DNA of 64,000 nucleotides from Histoplasma ohiense (Eukaryota; Ascomycota; Eurotiomycetes; Onygenales; Ajellomycetaceae): assembly GCA_017607445.1 (NCBI GenBank), contig JAEVHH010000003.1, positions 4,526,001-4,590,000 on the forward strand, read 5' to 3'. The position numbers and the translations under genes were made by a program. Under the pieces are notes generated by a model. That model made no database searches and had not been told where the DNA came from. It saw only the letters and a list, made by a program, of their open reading frames with translations. Of this stretch, positions 46,437 through 57,327 are shown piece after piece. Every line of letters begins with the position of its first letter. The first letter of the stretch is position 1.

Positions 46437-48483
46437 TCATAATGTATATTTGAAGCCTTCGAGCCCCTCAATCGGTTTCATCGCAGTTCGAGTATCAACC
46501 TGCTTATTCCTCCGCAATAAATGGATAGTTGTGCAAGCCAGCTATTGTCCACAGGCCGGGAATATACTTGAGGGCATCCACCTCACGGAACGTCGTCGAG
46601 GAAATGATGCCTCCAATGGCACCGAATCCAATTTGCAATGCACTTCCAACAGACCTCTTCGACTGCATACGGATATTATTAGATTGGTAGGCGAGGATGG
46701 CAGGGACGTTTCCTTGACACCCAGCAGTGCCGAGGAATATGCCAAAGTAGCGAACGCCGGGTTTCGCGTGGTGTGCAGTGATCATAAGGCCGACGATGCT
46801 AATGATACACTGCGCTGCGAAAATGGGGCCACGGAGGCGGTACTTGTCTCCCACCAAGGCAAAGGAGTACGCGGAGATAACTGCAAAAATAACAGGAGTT
46901 GCAGAAAGGAGATTTGCGATTCCTCCGGAATATCCCAGGCCCTACAAATTATATTCTGTTAGTTTGGATGAGTAATCGTGGAGTATTATTTGGCTGCTTG
47001 ACTTACTTGAATGATAGTTGGTGAGAAATAAGCAAAGGCGTATCTAGAAAAACGCAGTTAGAATTTTTCCATCCAGTTGTCATTCCATTGATACGGCTGG
47101 AGACTCACGCAGGCGTTGTAGTTGACATAAACATTATTATAAAACACTGAAGATCGGTTAGCGCATACTTGCGTGAGATAAATTTCGCCGGAATACCTAC
47201 AACGCCCACAGCTTAAGATCTTTCAAATGTTCTCCACACTTCGACTAAGTCAGGGGGTCATTGACCGCATCAGCGCGATCCTTCCCAATGCGGTTCTCAA
47301 TAAATACGGCTTCTTGTTCTGTCAGGAAACCGGTCTTTTGAGTTTTGTCCGGGAAATCAATGATCAGGAACCATGAAATTACTTCCACGACTTGCGTGAG
47401 AAGACCCTCAATGATCTGCTATATTATCTCAAGTTAGCTGGCCCTATTTGTGTGAGTGTGAGATCTTCTCAACTTCGCACGACTTACAAAAATCCACCTC
47501 CAGCCAAGGTAGCCCCGTAGCCCTTGCATCTGCATGAGGCCATATGCGAGAATAGCAGAGAAACCTCCCACAAGGACGGAAAATAGGTAGAATGCAGCAA
47601 GCCTAGCACTGAGTAAGTACTTATGCAGGTTACCGAGATTTTCTGGATGGAAGACTAGGTCTACGAACCGTGTTTGCATTTCTTACCGAATGTACCAACA
47701 AGATATGTACACGCAGCCAGGATAAAATCCTATGGAGAATTTCAAAATTAGCTGTTGCTTTTGTTCCTGTCGTTGTTGGTCGTGTGTAAGCATACCGGCT
47801 TCGAAGAATCCCATGAGGAAGCGTAGGGCAGTAAGAGCTTCGTAGCTGTTCACGAACCCCTAGACAAAAGTAAATAAAAGTCAGGAACGAAATATCATGG
47901 TTAGCCACGCACCTGTCCCAGCATGAAACTTCCCCATCCGAAGGCAACAAAAACAAGCCAATTAGCACTTCCAACCTTTCGAAGAACGATATTGGAAGGG
48001 AGCTACCAGTCCCGAGATATTGAGTAGATTAGCGCTGCATTTTTACATGTGGAAATCTCAACTGAGTCGAAGCGAAATTGCTCATTTTCCGATGTCATAC
48101 CTCGAAAATGAAATACGGAATGAAGAATACAAGCAGGGCAATGGTATATCGTGATCCTATGTGTAGTTCCAGCTCCTTTTTCATTCCGGCTACACGCGCA
48201 TTGGATATCTGTCGACCAAAAGGACTTGTCAATGTCTTGTTCAAGCAAACGGGAGGCAAGAAAAATGAATGGCAGAAAACTATATTCTTGAGGTAAGGCA
48301 TCATACATTGACGCGGTCAATCAAAGCAATGGCATACAAGGGCCCCAGAATCGGGAGTAAACGCCAGTCGACTTTGCGAATCAAAGCCTTTTCATTCACT
48401 GCTGAGGCTTCGATGTTATCCACATAATTGATATCGATTACCTCTTCCCTTGTAGAACTGCCTTCACGCTTCTCGTGGTCCAT
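46437..48483 (-). pseudogene. Decayed major-facilitator transporter (anion:cation symporter / Dal5-like)
   Basis: The order of family blocks is complete from N- to C-terminus: VDWRLLPILGPLYAIALIDR, ISNARVAGMKKELEL, LPSNIVLRKVGSANWLVFVA, NSYEALTALRFLMGFFEAG, LAAFYLFSVLVGGFSAILAY, YAFAYFSPTIIQ, LGYSGGIANLLSATPV, YFGIFLGTAGCQGNVPAIL. Splice sites for most introns are still good, which shows it was once an intron-rich functional gene. It is broken in at least four places: a frame change near 47692-47707 after VYIL; a stop TAA at 47683-47685 just before EMQTR; a stop TAG at 47245-47247 where the family has Trp after DPLT; and a frame change near 46500-46520, after which the family-like tail KPIEGLEGFKYTL lies in another frame. 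The junction near 47160-47195 also does not keep frame. The original substrate (allantoate, vitamins or similar) cannot be told. Confidence 0.85.
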
Positions 48484-50725
48484 CTCAAAATCTTGAGTAA
48501 TTTTGTGAAGTCTCTATTGAGATGTTCAAGTCAAGGAGCAAAGCCGAAGGAGTATGACAAGGGGATATTAAGCTTGATGGGCAGGGTTGGAAAACCCTAC
48601 TCGTGGAAAATTGTTATGCTCTTCGTCTTTGCTTTAAAATTCTCTGTCAAAGCAACGGCCCTTTTTTGGGGCAAATGAGCAGCAGCAATGCTTTTAAACC
48701 ATGACTTGTCCATGTCCGCAAACGATAGAAGCAGCCGAAGAAATTCGCAAAACTCGGTTGACAATATGCATATATTTACAACCCCCGCTTTGCACAGAGG
48801 CTAGGTCCCCTCCATCCAAGGAGACGACGTTTCGAGAGCAGGACATCGAGGGACAAGCCTGGTGGCGGACCTGTGTCGTAGTGTCTTGATCTTCTCGATT
48901 CTGAATATGACCAATGAACGTCGTATGTAGAGGATAGGGGAATATATGGAGTCTTAAACTTCATGGTAAGGGACTCGACTGACTGGATGCTAGCGTTAAC
49001 CCAATCCTCCCACGTTATTCACAAACTTCAAGATCGAATTCGAGGTCACTCTGGGGAAGCTGGGAGGGTTTCTGGAGGAATCGAAACTCAGTAGGATTGG
49101 ACGAAAGCTAATGAATGGCATAAGATGCAAAGCTAGCTTCGATCCTTAACTTTGTCACAATCTACTAGATAGCCTTGCAAATTGCGGGGGAACATCAAAT
49201 ATATACACATTTTGGGCCCACCCAACTAGCTTCCAGAGTCCTAGAGGGAGAAATTCGAGACGACAGAACATGACTGTCTGGATGGTTTCACTTGCAAATT
49301 CTCCCCTGCATTAAGGCGTGTAGCTGTATGCCGATGAATAAAGCACATCGCATCTGAAATTGTACCACATTGCACAGTAGATGAGGCGCAGATATATCAG
49401 ATGCACTTCCGCCAGGTACAAAGTTCAAGGCTGTTGCAAGAAAACGGAAGGGGTTAAAATGGCGTCTTGGATTGAACATGTTTCCCAAACCATAATTAAG
49501 ACACTTGAGTGACCGCGTTGGAGACTGCGGCTTGCGACTAACAAGCGACCCAGGGACTTGTGTCCCCACCCAGTAAGAGGTTGGGAAACTTGGTGTTCCC
49601 CGCTGTGAGGGATGGTGCAGGATCAAGATTCATCGGCCGCCGGCCCCAAATGTAGCGACATTCATGCGTGGTGGGTGTTTTGCAGGTCTGGAAGGAAATG
49701 CCTTGTTGTTCACCTGAATGGAAACATCTTATCAATGTGTGATCTCAACAATCCCCTTGCACTCCCACCTCTCCAACTCCGGCCTTTTTCTCCAAATTCA
49801 GCTGAATTGCCACAGTGGCCTCGGCAAGACGTGTCAGATGATGTTGAAGTGCTACAGGGCGTGGAGTGTACGTACATACATACCGTCTTTACACTACATT
49901 TCGTGAATACTGCCCGCAGGTCGAATACCAACTTGAATCTTCAACAGTGCGCCGACAGGTGTGAGTGTTTGTTGTGACCGTATTCAGAATATTTTTGTCC
50001 TCACATCCCCCTGAATACCGCGGAATGCTTTCTGGAGATTGACTAGTATGAGTAGTGCGGGAGCTGTTTCGAGAGCGGTCCTCAGCTGTCCTGCTTGTCA
50101 AGAACAAGCGTCTCACTCAGCTGGACTCTAGATAAGAACATGAAGAAGAAATTGGCGAAGAAAATACGATGGATGTTTGACAGATGCAAAAGTACACTAA
50201 AAACGGAGGTCTAGCAATGTCCGATCCCCTGAAAAGGTTAGGGACATGATAACATCGAAATATTTCCGAGGTATGTTTTCCAAGAGCCCATCTACCAGGT
50301 GTGTAATATCAAAAAAGAAATGAAAAAGAAAAAGAAAAAAAAAAACTAAAAAAAAGTAATACCAACAGTGATCATGTTAGAAGTGGAATCTCATTAAATA
50401 CCCATTTATTCATCATTTCATTAATGCCACTGATGAGTAGAAGGCATGTAATTTGTGCGGCTGGTTTGTACAGTACATGAACAACAACCTTTCCACAGGC
50501 GAGAGTAACCTTCGATAGAGAAAAAAAGGGAGCTCTGCCAATCATTAGAAAACAAATTCAAAATGTCATAAAAGTCACCATCGAAAACCAAAACACCATG
50601 GGCAATGAGGAAGTAAAAACAAAAAAGACATCTACAAAGGAAAAGTGCGATAAATTCAGTGCAGAAGGCGAACTTTGAAGATATCACAACATGAAGAGTG
50701 GGCCTTGTTTTTCATGAGATAAAAA
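48484..50725. other. 2.2-kb spacer between the transporter pseudogene and the GBD/FH3 gene
   Basis: This includes the former promoter of the transporter and the 3' end of the GBD/FH3 gene. Frames of 112 and 121 codons near 49300-49980 are not recognisable. An A-rich tract lies near 50310-50358. I see nothing I can support as a gene. Confidence 0.5.
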
Positions 50726-53379
50726 TCAAAGCCAACCGCTACCAGTTTCGCTTGCTCCATGGCCAATTTCCCCAGCGAGATCTAACTTAGGCGGCTCGTC
50801 GCTCACTAGCCCAACCCGCTTTTTCGGAGAGCCCGGGGTAGACTTGATGGGACTTCTTGAGGTAGAATCTGGAGCACCTCGGGCTGGGCCTTCGCGAACA
50901 AATTTGTAATCCCACCCATCTTCCGCTGCCGCAGCAACCCAAAGCTTCAAAGAATCGTGCACTGAGGAGTAGAATTTCTCTTTGCAAGTGCGTAGACTGG
51001 TGCCCATCACTTTCTCAAAACCAGATGCCCGAAGTTCAGTTCGTAACGTATTGCGCTCACTTGCAGTGGGCAACGCAGCAAGCAAACCATTCAGAAGATC
51101 GAGATGATTTGCGATATAGTTAGTGGCATCCCATTCAACACCACCAACATAAGGGGCAGCTGGAACTGGTGGGCGGGGAGGAGGGAAAAAACGTTTCGAG
51201 TAGAGTTCTGAATTAATCTCTGTAGCTTTCGTGATGGGAACGACATTGAGCTGATGAAGGAATATCCAAAATACCTCCTTAGTCACATTGCTGATTTCCT
51301 TGCACCACACACGATATGGACGAGGTTGATAAATGCTTGCAATGAAGTTCAATGGCTGGGATTCTTCTGGTGGAGTAGGGTCGCGCATATATGCCATAAT
51401 TGTTTTAGCCCGAGGCACCAGATTTTCGGCAGATGCGGACGATAGGTGAGTAAAAAGCAGACTAAGGACAATACCCCGAGTTGTGAATTCGCTCGGGCCT
51501 TTCTTCTCCTCGTCGAAGAGCATATGCAAAAGAGTTGGAAATAGCACTGATTCAACGGATGAAAGATGACGAAGAGCCAATGATGTCGTGCAAAGTGCCT
51601 TCAGACAAAGAAGAGTTTCGTGCAACAAGGCATCTTCGTGTTCCTCCCTTTCAAAGAATAGTAAGTATTTTGATCTCATAATACTGTTAACGGATAGGAC
51701 AATACACACCGCCACTCCACCTTGAGGATACGGTACAAAAGTTCAATGATTTCGTTCATTCCTCCATGGGAAATAAATGCGTCAACCCATGTCACTGTCT
51801 CGTTTCTCAAAAGTATTCTGAGTTTGTGTAGCTTGCCAACTTCAACTATCTCTGGCTTCTGAACCTCTCGCAGGTAGTGAACAAAGTCAGTGGGATCTGC
51901 TGTATGGTCTGGTTGGGCCTGAGATGCTATCCCCGTTAATGAGTTGGAACTAGGTAATCCTTTGGAAGATCCGGGTCGAGATAAATCAACCGATTTTGGA
52001 CGCTTGTGAGTAGTCATGTTCTCACTGCTTCTTTTAGGAGACAGTATGTCCGCCCTTGAGATTGAAAATGGACGGGTCCGAGATTGGGATCCTGATCCCT
52101 TTCCGCTGGAATCCTTTCCACCATTAGCAGAGCCACTCGAGGTGTTTTGGTCCTGGCTAGAGTTTGATGTAGTAGATAGATTAACATCAAGATGGTGCTT
52201 CCGTATGAAATCAGCTTTGATACTTGTATCCAAAGATCGCATCTTATCACGCATATTATGAGGAATGTTCCGAGAATCCTTTCCGCAAGTGAATCGGTTA
52301 GAAGATAATTAGTCTTATGTTTAGAAGGTCTATCTTACCAAAAGCGCTTCAAATGCTCCTTCGATTCCATCACTATCTAAGGGCTTTTGTGGTGGCTCCA
52401 TTGCCTTCTCCTTCGCGTTTAATGCTGTAATGGCTGCCAAAACTCTGGACCCCCGCTTTCCGCCCGGCTCATGTCGCTTCTTCAGTTCATGCTCTGTTGG
52501 AGATCCGCGGCGAACGTGGTTAGTCCGGCTATCACCTCCGTTCTGCCACTGCTGTTCGTTGGAAGCACCCGAACGCTGTACGGAAGCTAGCATATCTTTC
52601 ATGGATGAAGAGGTGGGTAATACAAATTCCGACTTAGGCCTCGGTTTTGTATCGGAACGTTTCGTTAGAAATGGTAGTTGGTGGCCATGGAAATTCCTCT
52701 GCTTTGATGGCGAGTAGCCCCTAGGAGTATAGAGCGACATTTCTTCGTCCAAGGTTCGCCCTCTTTCTGGTAGATAGCGGTTTCCTCCCTGACCCTGCTG
52801 TTGGGACGTGCTGCCGAAATGAGAATATAGCGGCGAAATTTCAACCGTAGGAGAATGAGGTGGATTCATGTTTTCCTTATCTTTCTGCTGTTTGTTGGAA
52901 GTATTATCCCTCCGCCCTCGTTGGGACCTTCTGAAAATTGCTGACAAACTGGTGGAAGACTTTGTCTTTTTCGCCTTCTTTTCCCGCACGGTGATCTCTG
53001 GGGAAGGTGTTTTGTTGGGCGTTGTAAAATCCTTCATAAGGGACCTTAATGATACGGAGCTTTTCGTTTTCTTATGCAAGCTATAATCCGAATTCGCCTC
53101 AGAACTCTTGTTGCGGAGGCGGGCATTACTTGGCTGGTGGCCATTATGGGATACCTCGGACAATGGCCACTGCGTGTAGGAATGTGGATGGTCTAGAGGC
53201 AACATAGGAGGGGGCATGGACGTATGATTGTTTGGCAGGGCATTCCCTATTAGGGCACTACCAGCTGAGTGGTTTCTCTTGTGGGCCTTTGACGGGAAAA
53301 TAGACCTCAGACCCGAAGCTTTTGAATGGCCCGACTGCTCATCAACAAATATGCCTGAGTTTTGCATGGCGGGAGACAT
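50726..53379 (-). CDS. Diaphanous GTPase-binding (GBD/FH3) armadillo-type protein without FH2
   Basis: Exons are 52339-53379, 51710-52278 and 50726-51647 (843 aa), introns 60 and 62 nt, both in frame. The first 300 residues are basic and Ser-rich, likely disordered. From about residue 335 the sequence matches the GBD/FH3 module by which formins bind Rho-type GTPases: GIEGAFEALL, NIPHNMRDKMRSLDTSIKAD, DPTDFVHYLREVQKPEIVEV, KLRILLRNETVTWVDAFISH, GGMNEIIELLYRILKVEW, then helical repeats (LHETLLCLKALCTTSLALRH). No FH1 proline block or FH2 actin-nucleating domain follows; the chain ends EIGHGASETGSGWL. It is therefore more likely a Rho/Rac/Cdc42 effector or scaffold than a formin; that is an inference. 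Start: the ATG at 53379 is the first in frame after an acceptor (TTGTTCAG), and the exon upstream (ending GAAGCGGA before GTGAGT) has no ATG, so a leader intron is likely. Confidence 0.82.
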
Positions 53380-55025
53380 CCTGTCTCTCACGGGGTCCTG
53401 AACAAGCGCATAGAGATTAGTACTTGCTGTGCAAAGGTAAACAAAAGACGCTTAGGTTTGTTTCCACTCACTCCGCTTCAAAAAGTATCTGGCTAAACAC
53501 AATTAGTGAAGTGGTAACAAAGAAAAAATAAATCGAATATCCGTATTCTAAATGTCTATGCGAATAGTGAATCGAGGGATATGTGATTCAAGTAAACATG
53601 CCAGTGTCTAGGTTCGGTTGAATGCTTCATCTCCTTGAGGATATCCTCAAGGAAGGCAAGACAACAAACAAAAATAGTCAAGAGAACTGTCAATGAATAG
53701 CATTCAGGGCCATGGGGGTAATAATAAATGAATCAGTGACCGCTTGTTCCAAGAATTATGATGATGGAGAAACAGGTATTGACGTTGCTGCAGCAACGGA
53801 GATTAACTAGAGTAGGTCAACCCCGATAACAAATAACTTAGCTAAGCGGGGTGGCCTTGGCGCATCCATCTTGAACGCATCGATGGATAAGACAGCAATC
53901 CGATATCAGGTTAATTAGTGCAGGCGGGATGGTTCATCTACCAGTAGTCAATCACTGTCTTGACCTGGCCCCAATGGGTTTATTGTTTGGTGTTACTTTC
54001 TTTGTGCGGCTTTTCTTTAATCGCTCATCCCAGTCAAAATCGTTGATCTTCAGCGTGCTAAGCGCTAAGATAGCCAATAGAACGATAATGTTTGTCGCTA
54101 AGAACGACCTCGAGATGTTGGCCTCATACAGCGATACAACAGGCCAATTTCGAACTTGTAGCAGCCCGTATTCCCCTCTACGCACCAACTTTCCATAGAA
54201 ATTATTTTATCCCACCGTGATTATACTACTAGTATATTAGCACATGTAGTTCCACGTGGCTTTACTCCGGTATATCAGCGTAACATGATATCCTGGACTG
54301 GGGTTCTTTTGCAGTCGCATTTCGAAGATATCCAGCCAGTTAATTCGAGTTTTCTCGAACGCCCGAAACCCAACTTTGTTGGCACTGACCTTTGGGTATA
54401 ATTTGGGACGAGGATTTAAGGGACTTGTTGCTCAGCTCGTCATATTTCCGTGTGCGCCTTGCATTTTTAACATTAAATAAAATAAAAAAAAGAAAAAGTA
54501 AGAAAGAAAGAGAACAAGACAAAAGAGAGAAATAGATAAGAGAACGTATAAATAACACTAATACCATTTTGGCGGTTTCGTTACCTTGCATACTACACTA
54601 GAAACTCGATATTTGAGCCACCCAGCCAGAGTTCTGATAACGAGGGGGTAGAATGAGACAGTAGGTATACATAACCAAACTCGCTGGAATGACGTAGGGA
54701 GAAGTGGTATATCTATATGTTATGCTCCACTTAATAAAAAAGTAGTAATGCATTCCAACGAATTACACAGCGTTGCGCAAAGGGGTTGTGCGGGTTCCTG
54801 ATTCAGAATTGAATCTCGTGTTTAAATCGCATCCTGTATGATTTGAAAAACACCCAAAGACATAGTAAATCTGAGAACCAAAGCAGCGAAATGCCCTCAT
54901 GTTAAGAAATGTGTTCAAAACATGTCTCGGAATAACACAAGATACAATTTTAAAGCGAGGCCACGCACGAAGAGAACGCACGGAAGTTTCGTTCGACGAA
55001 AGAGAGCAAGCCTGACACGGCCATC
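53380..55025. other. Spacer between the GBD/FH3 gene and VPS60
   Basis: The left end carries the leader (with a probable leader intron at about 53398-53473) and promoter of the GBD/FH3 gene; the right end is the 3' region of VPS60. Frames of 83-89 codons are unsupported. An inverted pair CTCCTTGAGGATATCCTCAAGGA lies at 53631-53653. Confidence 0.55.
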
Positions 55026-55759
55026 TCACCCAGCAGCCTCCTTAACCTTCCCCTCCTCAGGAGGTTCATCCACAAACTGTGGTGGCGCAACCTCGTCTTG
55101 AAGAAACGCGGGTGTCGCATCCTCAGATAAAGCGTTTTCGAACATCGACTCCTCCCCAAGCGCTTCCAACTCCGCATCAAGTTCAGCCTCATCCACATCC
55201 TCCGGCACGTCATACGCACGGCTGATGCTCTCCTGAATCTCATTCCCAATTTCCATCAAATCCTGCATCTCATCCTGCATGCGCTCGATCTGGTCGATAT
55301 CCACCTTTCCATACTGTTGTTTGAGCGTCTTTGTCGTGGTCTTCATCGCATCCACAGTCGTCATGACATTTTTCAGATTATCCTGCATCATGCCTGCTTG
55401 TTCCATGTTCCATGACTGTTGCGACAGTTGATCTCGCTGAGCTTCGTATTGCTTGCGGCGTTGTAGCACCTTGAGGGCTTTTTGACGTATGGCATTTTTC
55501 CCGGGTCCGTCGCGCATTTTAGCCATTCGAGATTGGTAGGACGATAATTCTGCATTTAGAGCGGCAAGTTTTACGTCTATGCTTGCGACGCGGTTGTCGA
55601 CCTGTTAGTCAGTTTAACATGTGTTACAATTCGGGCGGAGGTTCGCTTTGGAATGCTATAAACTGTTAGGTGACGGGGAATGAGCAAACGTACATTTGTG
55701 ATTGCGGAATCGAGCGTTGGTTTCGGAGCAGAGCTCTTGGTACCAAATAACCGGTTCAT
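55026..55759 (-). CDS. VPS60: ESCRT-III subunit Vps60 (CHMP5)
   Basis: Vps60 is a Snf7-family protein that binds Vta1 and helps activate the Vps4 ATPase in multivesicular-body sorting. Exons are 55694-55759 and 55026-55601 (213 aa); the intron is 92 nt with GTACGT donor and CTGACTAACAG at the end. The N-terminus MNRLFGTKSSAPKPTLDSAI is diagnostic, followed by NRVASIDVKLAALNAELSSY, KMRDGPGKNAIRQKALKVLQ and the coiled core. The core is basic and the C-terminal half acidic, as in all ESCRT-III proteins, allowing autoinhibition. AYDVPEDVDEAELDAELEAL is the conserved helix 5 region near residue 150. Length agrees with the family. Confidence 0.95.
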
Positions 55760-57327
55760 AACTGTTTTGCACTTGTGCTATTTGCGTCTGGGGAATGCCG
55801 TGAAGACAGCGGGGCCGGCGATGGGTTACCGCACAAATTCAACAGGTGAGTTATATATACCCTTGGAGGGATATGAGCGAATACGAAGTCTACTGCAAAA
55901 TCCCTGAAGCCGTGATTTGTTAACCGTTCAAGTTGCTCTGGAGTCAAGCGTCAATATTCGACACGATCAATGATGCCTGTTGGAAGATGAAAAGCGTGCT
56001 AAAATAACGGTCCAAGTTCTGATGTCAGAGGGTTGGGTCACATGCCGCCTGCCAAGCCATCAAACGATCACTCACCCACACCGGCCTTGGACATCTCAAC
56101 TATCAATCAGCCAAAGAACGCCGAGGATTAAGTTGTTTTTCATTTGTTGTTTTTCATTAACCATGGGTGTGACATGGCTTTGTAGGTATGAGCACGTATC
56201 TTAAAAAGCCCACTTGGCCCTTAATTTTGATCAAGAAGCAAATATGTATCACAGGAAGCGGGAGTCTCAGTGATCGAAAGTCTCAATGAACAGTTTGATT
56301 TACTATGTAGAGGGTGGCCCTCATTTTAGGCTTTGATTCACGCAGAAAGAAGAAGGATCTATGTGAAGCCTCCTGATGATTGTGCTCCTGAAATTAGTCT
56401 ACTCTGCAGATAGTGGCGTCCATGGCAGCAACAGGCTGACAGCATGATGTAGCCGAACGAGACCATGTTGACAGTAGAGAAAAAACTACGTTATCCTTTA
56501 ATTTTCACGTCGATTTATTTAAGAACAGCCTGCTATGTACCCCCCAAACAGACCGGCCTACTCCCGCTGTGGCCAGTGGCATAATTGGTAGTATTCCTGT
56601 GGTTGTTGTTGCTGCAATAGTTGAGTACAGTACTCCGTACATATTTGCCTGGTTCTTCGGAAACCTTGGACAAGAGCCGCACCCACGCCAACGCCAGCAC
56701 ACAACTTGCCGACCTCAACCCCAACATCCGCCCATACGACACCAACCTCCCGTTCTCGACTGTTACTGGCCTCAAGCTCCCAGGAAAGGCTGCTTTGAAT
56801 TATTTGCTCATCTTCATCGTCATTCTCTCATGTCGAAGGTACGCCGCAAATTACCCTTCTCCCGTCATCTGCGGCCTAAGCCTAACCCACCACCCCCCCA
56901 TTTTCTCCCGTCAGCATCCTAAATGATCCTACCCTACATCTTCAACCACCTACCCTTTCCCCGTCCGCGCACTCGCATACTGACATCCCATTTCCACATA
57001 GCGCATGGTAGCTTCGTCCATATTCTATTCTCTACTCCTCTTCAGCACCGATTACGACCTCGAAATTGTCCGCGATCTTACCACCACCATATTACCGATA
57101 TCTCGTCTGTACACGTCGCATTCAGTGCTTGATACTTTGCGAATTATCATTATTTGTGGATAGCAAAATTTGCGCATAGACTCTCGGATACAGAAGCATA
57201 CTTGGAAGCTGAAAGAAAAAAAGAGATACGAAAAGTTAGAGAAATCGCAGACTCATCACTTCACATTTTCCCTGACGTCAATGAATCATCTCTACCGTTT
57301 CTCTCTCCGATATAATTATAACTCATC
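55760..57327. other. Divergent spacer between VPS60 and the SAPS gene
   Basis: Both genes start at the edges. Two overlapping plus-strand frames of about 100-117 codons near 56570-56930 are Pro/His-rich and lack a known domain; they are probably in the leader or promoter of the SAPS gene. Confidence 0.55.

Noticed and set aside
50726..53379. Calling this gene a formin
   Set aside because: GBD/FH3 is present but no FH1 or FH2 sequence follows before the stop.
56569..56926. Overlapping 117- and 101-codon frames before the SAPS gene
   Set aside because: Pro/His-rich, no domain, and in the probable leader/promoter; two frames of similar length overlap each other.
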